This document shows positions 41,973 through 50,947 of a stretch of DNA of 64,000 nucleotides, one piece after another. The translations under genes and the position numbers were made by a program. The stretch covers positions 1 to 64,000 of the forward strand of contig JACPIU010000038.1 of the NCBI GenBank assembly GCA_016187935.1, in the 5' to 3' direction. This DNA is from Bdellovibrio sp. (GTDB lineage Bacteria; Bdellovibrionota; Bacteriovoracia; Bacteriovoracales; Bacteriovoracaceae). The notes below the pieces were generated by a model, which was not told where the DNA came from, made no database searches, and saw only the letters and a list, made by a program, of their open reading frames with translations. How positions within the stretch are numbered: position 1 is the first letter of the stretch; each line of letters opens with the position of its first letter.

Positions 41973-44156
41973 TTACGTTTTTTCATGGTCTTTCTCGAAT
42001 GGAATAGTAAACTTAAAAACTGATCCAACCCCTTCTTCGGACTCAAACCAAATCTTTCCACCTAATAAAACCACAAAGCCTTTTGCAATAGCAAGGCCTA
42101 ATCCCGAACCTTCGTAAGCTCTGCTCGATGAGATATCTGCTTGTATGAATCTGCCAAAAATAAGTTGCTGTTTATTTTTGGGGATTCCCATACCGGTATC
42201 TTTCACGAAAAATTCCACCATGTCATCGATAAGTTTGAAACCAAATTCAACATACCCTTTGTGGGTAAATTTGTCGGCATTACTCAAGAGATTATTGAGA
42301 ATTTGATAGATTTTTTGCTCATCACTGAAAATTATCAGGGATTCAACCTGCGGATCTATTTTAATTCTGAGTTCAACATTCTTCTGCTTAAACGCATTGA
42401 TATGAGCATTGTACAACTCTTGCAATAATCGGTTAACTTTAAAGTTCTGCTGCTTGACGAGTGCTTGTCCGGCATCAATCCGAGATAAATCCAAAATATC
42501 ATTAATCGTATTCAACAAGCGTCGACAACTCTCGTTAATGATTTTGGCAAACTCAACACGTTCCTGCTCCGAGATAGCGGGAGCGCTTAGTAACTGGGAA
42601 AAACCCACTATGCTATTCATGGGAGTGCGGATCTCATGACTCATGTTAGACAAGAAGGCCGATTTTAAGCGATCACTTTCTTCCGCTTGCTCTTTTGCTT
42701 TTTTCATTTCAACGTTTGAAATAAGCAGTTGGGTTTGATGCTCAAGCAGATTTTCCTGCATCTGCTTGAGTTCCGTGATGTCAGTAATGAAGCCATACCA
42801 GGTGACACTTCCATCAGCGAGTTTTTCAGGTATTGATTTGCCAACCGCCCATTTGATCGGATGGCCGGGAATTCGAATGCGATATTCACAGCTCCAGAGT
42901 GTCAGATGTTCGGCCGAATATTCAATGGATTCAACAATCTTGTTCCAATCCTCGGGTAAGATGACTCTTGCTATGGGGGAAAAATCCTCGCGAACATCTT
43001 CTGGTGAACATCCAAAAATATTCTTGATGCCATCAGTACTAAATGGAACGTAATAGGTTCCATCAGGCCTCCTTGTAAACTGATATATCATTCCCGGTAG
43101 ACCGGCGGACAGTTTCTGAAATAGGAGATCGCGTTTTCTCAGCGCCTCCGCCATCCGAAATTGCTGTTGATAGAACCTGATTCTCTGTTGACGCCAAACC
43201 AATGTCAGACCGCTTCCTACCGCCATGATCAGGACCATAACAAACCCGATGATAATCCCCAATTGTTTTTGCACTGGAGCAAGCAGCTCGGCCCGATCTA
43301 TGCGGGTTACGAGAAACCATGGCGAATTATGCACCGATCGCACGTCAGCGATGACGGGCGTGCCTCGATAATCTATTCCTTCCACTATTCCAGTCCGCCC
43401 TAGCACCGCCATCACCGCCGGGATCTTTGTTTTCTCCAATGAAATGCGAAGTTTGAGTGCTGCATTCCCGGCAAATTTCAAAGCGTGTAGATAAAGCACA
43501 TCATTGCCATCACGCCTTACAAGCAGGGTTTCTGCTGTCCCAGAGGGCGCGGGCCAGCGCAGAATAAATGGATAGAGATATTTTTCCGGAGTAATTCGTA
43601 GGGAAAGCACTGCGATGGCCCGATTGCCGTTTGCTTTGCTCATAATCGGGATGAGCAAAGCGAGATAAATCCGTTGATTTTGAGTGCTCCTATAAAAATC
43701 AATGAACTTTACTTTTCCAGAGGACATGACTTCCTTAAGGTGCTTCGAGAAAGCGACTGAGATTGCCGGTAGACCTGCGGGAACAGACAAGCGAGTTGTA
43801 CCTTGGGAATCAATCAGGCGAACCTGGTCATACTCATGCCCCCCTAGATATTGCTCCATCCAACTCCTGAGCTGTTGCTGAGTTTCTTGGTCCTGAGGAT
43901 TTTTTAAAAGGCGGCCAACCAAATTGGAAAAGGCAGTATTATCGTGAATGATATCGGCATCTGCCAGACGCTCGCTTCGCCACTGCTCCAGCTCTAACTC
44001 CTTCAACTCAGCAATAGAAGTCAAAGTATGCCTGACATCGCCGTATCGATCCTCCTTGAACCCTTGATAAGATAAATAGGCGGCGGTCAGGATACCCGTG
44101 GTCAGAACAAACAATATGATGATCAGTTTGAAGCCAATACTGCTTTCTTTTTTCAT
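41973..44156 (-). CDS. Cache-PAS sensor histidine kinase
   Basis: 727 residues. Membrane helix 9-29, extracytoplasmic Cache-like sensor (about 30-290), helix 297-318, PAS/PAC domain (about 345-470, ending YGFITDITELKQMQENL), coiled coil, HisKA with SHEIRTPMNSIVGFSQ, HATPase_c with N-box NNLLSNADKFTHKG, DTGMGIP and an intact G2 box GSGLGLAIAKG. No receiver domain follows. The kinase core is closely similar to the neighbour at 44176-46380, pointing to duplication, while the sensor regions differ. Confidence 0.92.
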   Translation of the reverse strand: MKKESSIGFKLIIILFVLTTGILTAAYLSYQGFKEDRYGDVRHTLTSIAELKELELEQWRSERLADADIIHDNTAFSNLVGRLLKNPQDQETQQQLRSWMEQYLGGHEYDQVRLIDSQGTTRLSVPAGLPAISVAFSKHLKEVMSSGKVKFIDFYRSTQNQRIYLALLIPIMSKANGNRAIAVLSLRITPEKYLYPFILRWPAPSGTAETLLVRRDGNDVLYLHALKFAGNAALKLRISLEKTKIPAVMAVLGRTGIVEGIDYRGTPVIADVRSVHNSPWFLVTRIDRAELLAPVQKQLGIIIGFVMVLIMAVGSGLTLVWRQQRIRFYQQQFRMAEALRKRDLLFQKLSAGLPGMIYQFTRRPDGTYYVPFSTDGIKNIFGCSPEDVREDFSPIARVILPEDWNKIVESIEYSAEHLTLWSCEYRIRIPGHPIKWAVGKSIPEKLADGSVTWYGFITDITELKQMQENLLEHQTQLLISNVEMKKAKEQAEESDRLKSAFLSNMSHEIRTPMNSIVGFSQLLSAPAISEQERVEFAKIINESCRRLLNTINDILDLSRIDAGQALVKQQNFKVNRLLQELYNAHINAFKQKNVELRIKIDPQVESLIIFSDEQKIYQILNNLLSNADKFTHKGYVEFGFKLIDDMVEFFVKDTGMGIPKNKQQLIFGRFIQADISSSRAYEGSGLGLAIAKGFVVLLGGKIWFESEEGVGSVFKFTIPFEKDHEKT

Positions 44157-44175
44157 TGAATCTTCTCGCCCTCGA

Positions 44176-46380
44176 TCACGCTTTTGCGAGTGTGCTTGCC
44201 AGTATTCTTAATATGGATTCTGCGTCGAAAGGTTTAGAGATAAATTCATTACATCCAGCTTCAGTAGCTTTTTTTCTGTCTTCGGGCTGAGAATAGGCGG
44301 TGACAGCGATAATCGGTATGCGTTTGTTGAATTCCCGAGTTTTTCGAGTTGCCGTAAAACCATCCATGCCGGGCATTTTTAAGTCCATAAGAACCAGTGC
44401 GATTTCCGGATTGTTTTTTACACTCTCCAGAACTTCATGCCCGTTTTTGGCATGGAGAATAGTCACTTTTGTCCGGTTAAATAAAATTGTTCGCAGTAAC
44501 AAGTAATTATTCATATCATCCTCCGCAATGAGGATTGTTTTCTTGGACCAATCTAAATTCAGCGGAATTTCGGGTGAGACATGTTCGGAAGGTTTTTCCG
44601 CTTGGGGAGATGAAGTTGGTGGGGAAATAAATGGAACAGTAAACTTAAACACTGATCCCACTCCTTCTTCGGATTCAAACCAGATATTTCCACCTAATAA
44701 GATAACCAGACCTTTTGCCAGAACAAGATCCAACCCCGCAACTTGATCCCTTCGACTGGCGGGAAGATCTCTTTGATAGAATTTACTAAAGACCAACTCT
44801 TGTTTATTTTTAGGGATACCAGCACCAGTGTCTTTTACAAAAAATACAATATGTTTATCAGTATGTTCGAAGCCAAATTCGACGTGCCCTTTTTCGGTGT
44901 ATTTATAAGCATTATCCAATAGAGCGTTGAGAATGCGATAAATTTTTTGCTCATCATTATAAATTACAAGTGAAGCGAATCGTGGATTTATTTCGATTTT
45001 AAGTTCAACATTTTTTTGCTTAAATGCATCCTCATGAGCAAGATAGAGGTCCTGTAACAATCTGTGAATTTGAAAGGCATTCCTTTTGATGCTCGCTTGT
45101 CCCGTCTCGACTCGGGATATATCCAGGATATTATTGATCGTCTTAAGTAATCGATCACTACTGCTATTGATAATATCAGCATATTCTGCCCGCTCTTTCT
45201 CAGGCAGGGTCGAGGCACTCATCAATTGTGAAAACCCCACGATGGTATTCATGGGAGTGCGAATGTCATGCACCATATTGGATAAAAAGGCCGATTTTAT
45301 GCGATCGCTTTCTTCCGCTCGCTCTTTCGCTGTATTCATTTCTTGGTTTCTCATTTGCATTTGCTGTTCTCGTGCCCCAAAGGCCAGAATGAGACGATTG
45401 ATTGCAGCGAATAAATCACCGATTTCGCCTTGATACGTGGTAGGCAAAGGTTGTATGGGTTGGTTTGTCTCTGCCATGGTGGTCAGTATTCTCGTGGTAT
45501 CCAGGATAGGAGAAAGTTGCCGTTTGAGCATCCTCCAGATCAATCCCACCGCCAGTAAAGTCAAAAGAATTGTGGCCATCATTATTCGCTGATTTAAATT
45601 GGCAATAGGAGCAAAGGCCTCGGCAATGGGCATGACCACCGCCACCATCCAACCTGCCGCAGGAATGCGCGCTGAAGAGGCAAGCATGCGCTCGCCAAAT
45701 GGTGTGACGAAAATTGTTGGACTCTCGCCACCTTGAATAAAATAGTCAAGAGATGACCTGATCTCCGAGCGAGGGAGTTCTTCAAGGAATTGGACTATTT
45801 GTGAGGCGACGATCACTAATTGCTGGACTGGAGCAAGAATCACATAACCACCCGACTTGCCATAGCGCCTTTCAGCGATTTCATTCAGATAAGTACTCTC
45901 TTTGAGATTGGTTTCACCTGCCAAGGCACCGATCACTCTGCCCTGATTATCATGAATGGGAACGGCCAAGGAGATAAATGGGCGGTAACGGGTCTTCTCC
46001 ATGACAGATTTACTTATCGTCGATTTCCCCTCACTAATCGCCGAAGCGATGTGATCTGCTCTCATGTAATTAACCCCGATCCTTTCTGGTAAACGAGGCA
46101 CGGTGGCAATCGCGATGCCATCAAGCCGCGTGGCAAAGACACCCCCGTCAAATTCTGAAAGAAACATCGGATAATGTTTTTCCAACATTGCCTGTAAGGT
46201 AACCTTATCCTTAAGGGACGGGCCGATTTTTTTGGCAACAAGCTCTAATGCCGTCAAACGATTTCTCAGGTGGCCATTAATATCCGTGGCGATGAGAGAC
46301 GCCGCCGACAACTGTTGTTCGCCCAAGAGTGACTGGAGATCATCACGCAGGGCCAAACTGATGTACAACCCCAGCGCCAA
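44176..46380 (-). CDS. Cache hybrid histidine kinase with receiver, altered ATP-binding box
   Basis: 734 residues as read from TTG 46380. Extracytoplasmic double-Cache sensor (about 20-260), membrane helix (about 265-285), HAMP-like linker, HisKA with VHDIRTPMNTIVGFSQ, HATPase_c and a complete receiver domain (ILIAEDD, phospho-site in VLMDLKMPG, Lys in FISKPFD). The G2 box that should read GSGLGLA is VAGLDLVLAKG, so ATP binding may be weak. The first membrane helix starts upstream of any usual start codon. Removing one G from the G5 run at about 46456-46460 would join ATG 46462 in frame and restore it. Confidence 0.88.
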   Translation of the reverse strand: MALGLYISLALRDDLQSLLGEQQLSAASLIATDINGHLRNRLTALELVAKKIGPSLKDKVTLQAMLEKHYPMFLSEFDGGVFATRLDGIAIATVPRLPERIGVNYMRADHIASAISEGKSTISKSVMEKTRYRPFISLAVPIHDNQGRVIGALAGETNLKESTYLNEIAERRYGKSGGYVILAPVQQLVIVASQIVQFLEELPRSEIRSSLDYFIQGGESPTIFVTPFGERMLASSARIPAAGWMVAVVMPIAEAFAPIANLNQRIMMATILLTLLAVGLIWRMLKRQLSPILDTTRILTTMAETNQPIQPLPTTYQGEIGDLFAAINRLILAFGAREQQMQMRNQEMNTAKERAEESDRIKSAFLSNMVHDIRTPMNTIVGFSQLMSASTLPEKERAEYADIINSSSDRLLKTINNILDISRVETGQASIKRNAFQIHRLLQDLYLAHEDAFKQKNVELKIEINPRFASLVIYNDEQKIYRILNALLDNAYKYTEKGHVEFGFEHTDKHIVFFVKDTGAGIPKNKQELVFSKFYQRDLPASRRDQVAGLDLVLAKGLVILLGGNIWFESEEGVGSVFKFTVPFISPPTSSPQAEKPSEHVSPEIPLNLDWSKKTILIAEDDMNNYLLLRTILFNRTKVTILHAKNGHEVLESVKNNPEIALVLMDLKMPGMDGFTATRKTREFNKRIPIIAVTAYSQPEDRKKATEAGCNEFISKPFDAESILRILASTLAKA

Positions 46381-46586
46381 AAGACCTATCAGAAAAATGC
46401 TCGAAGTAAAAACTGCCGCTCTAATTGTGAGTGATTTCCATCTAAAGATATTTGGCCCCCATGAAGAGTATCCGCATACTCATACATATTGTATTTAGAG
46501 ACATTATTCGTGAAATAGATATTAAGATGATCACTACTTAGAATGAGATTTTATACGATGACGAGAAGACAAAAACAGACGGGAAA

Positions 46587-46856
46587 TTAGGCCTTGTAGA
46601 AAAATAAAAACGGCGCAAGATCTTTTAAGAATTTTTCCAAGAACAAAGTCCATTGGTCAATCAACTTTTGCACCACAACGAGCATGGGATAGCTCTTGAT
46701 CTGAGATAAGAAAAAGGCGAATAAATCTTCCCATAATTTGAGCACCGGGCCCAAGTTGAATTTCTTGACCAAACGATCTAAATGATTTTGGGCCTCTTCT
46801 ACTACTTTTCCATTTTGGGTGACGACGTAGAGTGGATTTTTCGTTTTATTGACCAT
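46587..46856 (-). CDS. Small protein overlapping the ParA gene
   Basis: 89 residues from ATG 46856, overlapping the ParA stop by 11 bp, so probably co-translated. The first 35 residues are mixed (NKTKNPLYVVTQNGKVVEEAQNHLDRLVKK); the rest is hydrophobic and amphipathic (LWEDLFAFFLSQIKSYPMLVVV, FLEKFLKDLAPFLFFYKA), suggesting membrane association. No family recognised. Coupling to ParA suggests it is a partner or cargo-linked protein. Confidence 0.6.
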   Translation of the reverse strand: MVNKTKNPLYVVTQNGKVVEEAQNHLDRLVKKFNLGPVLKLWEDLFAFFLSQIKSYPMLVVVQKLIDQWTLFLEKFLKDLAPFLFFYKA

Positions 46857-47784
46857 GAGTATGCTCCGTATTCCATTTCTCAATTGTGCTGGCAATAGTA
46901 CCAAACTGCTCTTGTAAGGGAGCATACTCCTTAGAGTCATAATCGAAAACGGATTTTTTTGAAGCTTGGGCCTTGACCAATTGAGAGCGATTGAAGAATG
47001 GGTCAAAGCAACGTCCATCTTTCTGATGTCCAGTGGTTTTGAGTAATTCTCCAATACCATTCAAATCCACTTCCTCTTGTTTACGACGCGAATCGACCAG
47101 GTTGGGAATATGGCCAATGACCTCAGGAATCTGCGAGATTCCCATTTCGGCCACATCTTCTAAAACCCCCTCAAGGTGTTCCAGGCCTTTCTTGCTAAAT
47201 TCATCAGGTCTAAAAGGTACCAAAATTCCTTGAGCAGCACAGAGAACATTGATAACAGTTAATCCAAGAGTCGGCGGGCAGTCGGCCAAAATATAATCAT
47301 ACTGTTCTAGTAGATTTTGTTTTTCCAAAAAACGTTTGAGAATGAGCTGTCTGGGTGTCGTAACTGAGGCCACGGTGAGTTCAAAACCAGAAAGTTCCTG
47401 GGCCGCGGGCAGCAAATCAATTCCGCCTCGACTTACCAAAACATCTCCTAGCAACACTCCAACATGCAAGGCCTTTAACTCGCGCACAGAATTGATCAGA
47501 AGATGGTAAATGGAATACGGGCCGGGAATGGCACTCTCTTGAGCACTGGACTGACTCAAATCAACATTAAAAAGCAAGCTCAAATTGGCCTGCGGGTCCA
47601 TATCAAGGCACAGGACTTTATGTCCGCGCTTGGCAAGAGCATGGGCGGTGTTGAAAGCAAACGTCGTCTTCCCTACTCCACCTTTCTGATTTAAAAAAGC
47701 GATCACCCGTGCCCGTGAAGACTTCGCGCTGCTATTGGTAGGTGCATTTTGATCTTCTCGATTGCGTCCAAAAAATAACCCCAT
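46846..47784 (-). CDS. parA: ParA/MinD-type ATPase
   Basis: 312 residues. Deviant Walker A KGGVGKTT (34-41), A-prime LDMDPQANLSLLF, Walker B YDYILADCPPTLG. ParA proteins form ATP-dependent dimers on DNA or membrane and position plasmids, chromosomes or protein complexes. No ParB or parS-like repeat is seen nearby, so this is an orphan ParA that may position a cellular structure. ATG 47784 follows GGGGAAAGC. The partner gene 46587-46856 is coupled to it. Confidence 0.9.
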   Translation of the reverse strand: MGLFFGRNREDQNAPTNSSAKSSRARVIAFLNQKGGVGKTTFAFNTAHALAKRGHKVLCLDMDPQANLSLLFNVDLSQSSAQESAIPGPYSIYHLLINSVRELKALHVGVLLGDVLVSRGGIDLLPAAQELSGFELTVASVTTPRQLILKRFLEKQNLLEQYDYILADCPPTLGLTVINVLCAAQGILVPFRPDEFSKKGLEHLEGVLEDVAEMGISQIPEVIGHIPNLVDSRRKQEEVDLNGIGELLKTTGHQKDGRCFDPFFNRSQLVKAQASKKSVFDYDSKEYAPLQEQFGTIASTIEKWNTEHTHGQ

Positions 47785-47882
47785 GCTTTCCCCCTATTTT
47801 CGCCACGATGTTTTGCCGGAATTCTAGCATGAAATTTTAAGATGGGAGGCCCTTGTGATAAATTTATCCCGAATGAAATCTA

Positions 47883-48710
47883 CTAAAGCAGCCCCACCAG
47901 CGTATGGTAAAACAACCGATGGATACCAATTTTGCCGATCTTTGTTTCAAAAGTTGGAATCTTTTCCACATCAACACCTAATATCACGATCTTGCCCGCT
48001 ATTTTCTTGCGCTCAATCCGACCACCGACGAGGTCGACGAAAGACAGCGCATCGATTTTATCACTGGCGGGAAGTTGATACTTGCTCTCACCTGCGTCGT
48101 TCACGGACAAACGCAACTTTCCGATGGTGGCCTGCTTGCCTATTACAACTTTGGCCTTAGCACCTTCAAGCAATTCCAAAGCGGCCAGCCACAACGACGG
48201 TACAAGCATTGAACGATAGTTTACAACAAGGGGGACCTCCGATTCATGCTCAGAAGCAACATCCACAAATCCAACGCCAGCACAGTTTTGACTGAGTTTG
48301 GCAAGTGGAATCCAACCACTCTTTCCCGTAAGCAGCTTGTCGCTCTTCCCTTGAACACGAGCGGCCATATTAAAACGGGCCGGTAAAGGATTGGGGGCCT
48401 TCTCATCGGCCTCAAATCTTGCCTGAAGCAAAACAGGAAAACGCTTTATTTCCAGTGCCAGATCATCATCCCCTGTGCCTGGCAGGGCCTGATCTAGGTA
48501 ATACTTGATCACCACTCCTTTGGCGCCAGCTTCGCGCAGCTTGCTAATCGCCTGTGCTGTAACCGCCCGATCATAGGGAAATGGGCCTAGACCTTTCTCC
48601 GTTTTGGCATCGATAAAAACCGCCACAAAGGGGTTGGGTGCGGCCTGAATGACTGTGATAGATAATGCAGCAACACTCAAAAAACACACCAAGCGAATCA
48701 CAACTGACAT
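47883..48710 (-). CDS. Exported stand-alone CHASE2-type domain protein
   Basis: 275 residues. Signal peptide 1-23, then one domain with the CHASE2 pattern: VAVFIDAKTEKGLGPFPYDRAVTAQAISKLREAGAKGVVIKYYLD at the start and IAGKIVILGVDVEKIPTFETKIGKIGIHRLFYHTL at the end. CHASE2 is normally the external sensor of adenylate cyclases and kinases; here no output domain or second membrane helix is present, so it is a soluble periplasmic version. Ligand unknown. Confidence 0.75.
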   Translation of the reverse strand: MSVVIRLVCFLSVAALSITVIQAAPNPFVAVFIDAKTEKGLGPFPYDRAVTAQAISKLREAGAKGVVIKYYLDQALPGTGDDDLALEIKRFPVLLQARFEADEKAPNPLPARFNMAARVQGKSDKLLTGKSGWIPLAKLSQNCAGVGFVDVASEHESEVPLVVNYRSMLVPSLWLAALELLEGAKAKVVIGKQATIGKLRLSVNDAGESKYQLPASDKIDALSFVDLVGGRIERKKIAGKIVILGVDVEKIPTFETKIGKIGIHRLFYHTLVGLL

Positions 48711-48903
48711 CTCTCACCTCTCTGATGGTTAAAATTTTAACCCAAAAAAACTGGAAGAATCACACTATATCATAATTATACTGCCTTGATTTAATCTATC
48801 TATTTATTACTAATCCAATTCTAAGCTACAAAAATCACGTTTACTTCACCAGAAGTTATCACGGAATTTATCCAAAAATAATTCTGAAATAAACGTCAGT
48901 ATC

Positions 48904-48929
48904 AAAAGACCACCGAACGGTGGTCTTTT
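48904..48929. terminator. Rho-independent terminator
   Basis: AAAAGACCACCG-AA-CGGTGGTCTTTT with a long T-run after it on the plus strand, 4 bp beyond the stop of the UmuC-like gene (minus strand). The 222-bp gap 48711-48932 otherwise holds only AT-rich sequence. Confidence 0.85.
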
Positions 48930-48932
48930 TTT

Positions 48933-50183
48933 TTATAGGCATTTTGGCAGTTCGTCCCAAGAGGTGGTATAGCGAGGTGATTTGAAATTTCGCTTCATCC
49001 GCCACTCACGATTATCGACACCACAACTCATCGAAACGAGCATACGATCTCCTTCGCGCAGATTGATACGATCCATAGTGTTCATGAGAGTGCGCTCGCG
49101 TGGGGAATCACAATCCTCAAAGAGTCCAAGCGTATGCTCATCACCATCTTGAAGATGAAAAACACTCACGCCCGATTTTTGATATTCAATTCCATAGATA
49201 TAAATCATTTCGAGACAACGCAAAGCTGCCTTAATAATTTTGAACGTATTATTGGTCGGCGTCTGAAAGCGCCACCAGACCGAGCGAGCGCATTGCTCGC
49301 TCGATTCAGAGAAGGGGTTGGAGCGAAGAAAGATTGCAACAGCAGAACACACCGATTCTTGTCCACGCAATTCCTGGGCAACTTCGAACGCGTGGGTGGC
49401 AATGGATTCCATCAGAACGCGCTTGTCAAAAACGCCACGGCCAAAAGTACGGGAACTCATGATTTCTTTTTTCTTTTCCGTTCGTTCTTGCAGCGGAAAA
49501 CAGATGATACCTCGCAACTCATCTTGGATTTGTCGTCCCACTTTGGTCAAAATAGTTTGAATATGCTGGTCATTTTGATAATCGCGGAAGTCTTTAGCGC
49601 TTTTGATACCGATCGACCACAATTTCATCCCACGGCCCTTGGCAATCCCCCAGATTTTTTCTACTGGCATCATACCCAAGACCTGATCTTGCATGGCCTG
49701 CTCCTGCAAACTGACCACTCCTCCCTGAGTGGGGTCATGTTTGGCCAAAAAACAAGCGGCCTTGCACAGTCCCTTTGTCGGGCCGATCCCTACACATACG
49801 GGTAGGCCGATATGCTCTTGAATAGTTTTTTTGATCATGCGAGCAAAATTTTCAAGATCAGAAATTCCCGAGAGATCAAGAAAGGCCTCATCCACTGAAT
49901 AGACTTCGATTTTGGGAGCCAGTCGACGCAAGGTTGTGGTGATCCTGGCCGAGATATTAGTGTAGAGGGAAAAGTTAGAAGAGAAGACCGCGACTTTTTG
50001 TTTTTCACACAATTCGCGAATTTGAAAATAGGGCGCCCCCATGGAATTTCCCATGGCGCGCAAAAAATAAGTGGACTCCCGATTTTTCACCAGGTGCTGA
50101 TCTAAGGAGAGATAGGCCTCCTGATAATCTTCAGTGATTCCAAAAAGGCCGCAAGATACTTCACCTAAGAAAAGAAACTCCAT
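48933..50183 (-). CDS. UmuD-UmuC chimera (deletion fusion of SOS mutagenesis genes)
   Basis: 416 residues from ATG 50183. Residues 1-48 are UmuD-like: LGEVSCGLFGITEDYQEAYL with the Cys11-Gly12 self-cleavage site, LDQHLVKNRESTYFLRA and GNSM with the nucleophile Ser47. At Met48-Gly49 it passes directly into UmuC: MGAPYFQIRELCEKQKVAVFSSNFSLY, then SVDEAF (Asp98-Glu99) and the full finger, little-finger and C-terminal regions. Missing are the rest of UmuD, with the catalytic Lys, and the first 35 or so residues of UmuC, with the first metal-binding Asp of the polymerase. Polymerase and protease activity are both unlikely; the frame is nevertheless open to the end. Confidence 0.88.
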   Translation of the reverse strand: MEFLFLGEVSCGLFGITEDYQEAYLSLDQHLVKNRESTYFLRAMGNSMGAPYFQIRELCEKQKVAVFSSNFSLYTNISARITTTLRRLAPKIEVYSVDEAFLDLSGISDLENFARMIKKTIQEHIGLPVCVGIGPTKGLCKAACFLAKHDPTQGGVVSLQEQAMQDQVLGMMPVEKIWGIAKGRGMKLWSIGIKSAKDFRDYQNDQHIQTILTKVGRQIQDELRGIICFPLQERTEKKKEIMSSRTFGRGVFDKRVLMESIATHAFEVAQELRGQESVCSAVAIFLRSNPFSESSEQCARSVWWRFQTPTNNTFKIIKAALRCLEMIYIYGIEYQKSGVSVFHLQDGDEHTLGLFEDCDSPRERTLMNTMDRINLREGDRMLVSMSCGVDNREWRMKRNFKSPRYTTSWDELPKCL

Positions 50184-50193
50184 TTCGCTATTG

Positions 50194-50215
50194 TAACTTA
50201 CGCATAACTTACGCA
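50194..50215. repeat. Tandem 11-bp repeat upstream of the UmuDC chimera
   Basis: TAACTTACGCA occurs twice in tandem (50194-50204, 50205-50215), 11-32 bp before the start codon on the minus strand. The first copy overlaps the small palindrome GTAACTTAC (50193-50201). One-helical-turn spacing suggests a repressor or activator site, perhaps for SOS control; it does not match the TTAC-N3-GTAA LexA box reported for Bdellovibrio. Confidence 0.4.
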
Positions 50216-50345
50216 CAAGACGCGGCAAATAATTTGCCTATATCCTTGTTTTTCTTTCAGTCCGAACAGAAAATAAGAAAACTTGCATCCAAATACACGA
50301 CTGGTCTCGTCTTATGTTTGAAGAAAACAAAACAGGAGAACTCAT

Positions 50346-50942
50346 ATGAAGCACGTAACCGCACTCTTAATCACAGGCCTCTGGCTCACCTATGCCGGCC
50401 AGGCCATGGCCGTGGGGTTTAATATCTCGATTGGAGATAAACCCAAAACCGAAAAACTTTCCCCCGAAGAATTGAGCAAACACGTTGAAACGCTCAAGGC
50501 CTTGAAGGAGAGTGCCCCGGCCCAGGCCTTTGACAAATTGGATGCTGAGCAAACGGAAAAAGTTTTGCTGACGGCCATTCGCGAAGCACATCCAAAAAAA
50601 GACAACCCCATCACGGACATGGTGGCGGTCACTGTCATCTTCAGCTTTTTTGCTTCCACTTTTGGTATTCCACTTTACTTGAAAACTCGCCGCTTCAAAG
50701 AATTCCAAACAACGCTGCAAATGTTGATTGAAAAAGGACAACCTATTCCCGCAGGCATGATCGAAAACGGCATGGATGGTAATCGGCAGGTTCGTGACTG
50801 GCGACGAGGCGTGCTTCTTATTGCTTTTGGACTAGGTCTGCTTGTCTGTCTTATCTTGGTCAAAGAGTCCGCATGGGGTATCGGTTTTATTCCCCTGTGT
50901 TTAGGCGCTGCCAGCATCTATCTTTCGAAAAGCGCAAAATAA
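50346..50942 (+). CDS. DUF6249-like membrane protein
   Basis: 198 residues: signal peptide (1-22), a helical region (about 35-80), then three hydrophobic segments (96-116, 150-172, 175-193) with RFKEFQTTLQMLIEKGQPIPAGMI between the first two. The K/R-x-x-x-x-x-MIEKGQPxP segment is characteristic of DUF6249 proteins, which are commonly encoded with sigma and anti-sigma factor genes. ATG 50346 follows AGGAG. The sigma gene starts 5 bp after the stop, so the three genes to 51877 form an operon. Confidence 0.7.
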   Translation: MKHVTALLITGLWLTYAGQAMAVGFNISIGDKPKTEKLSPEELSKHVETLKALKESAPAQAFDKLDAEQTEKVLLTAIREAHPKKDNPITDMVAVTVIFSFFASTFGIPLYLKTRRFKEFQTTLQMLIEKGQPIPAGMIENGMDGNRQVRDWRRGVLLIAFGLGLLVCLILVKESAWGIGFIPLCLGAASIYLSKSAK

Positions 50943-50947
50943 AAAAC

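Noticed and set aside
41801-42061. 86-residue frame overlapping the kinase end and glycosylase fragment
   Set aside because: Out of frame with both; the glycosylase-like motif is in the other frame.
46846-47784. Plasmid-type partition locus
   Set aside because: Only the ParA ATPase is present; no ParB and no parS-like repeats were found nearby.
50193-50215. Classical Bdellovibrio LexA box TTAC-N3-GTAA
   Set aside because: The sequence here is GTAA-C-TTAC and a TTAC followed by TAAC; spacing and order do not fit.
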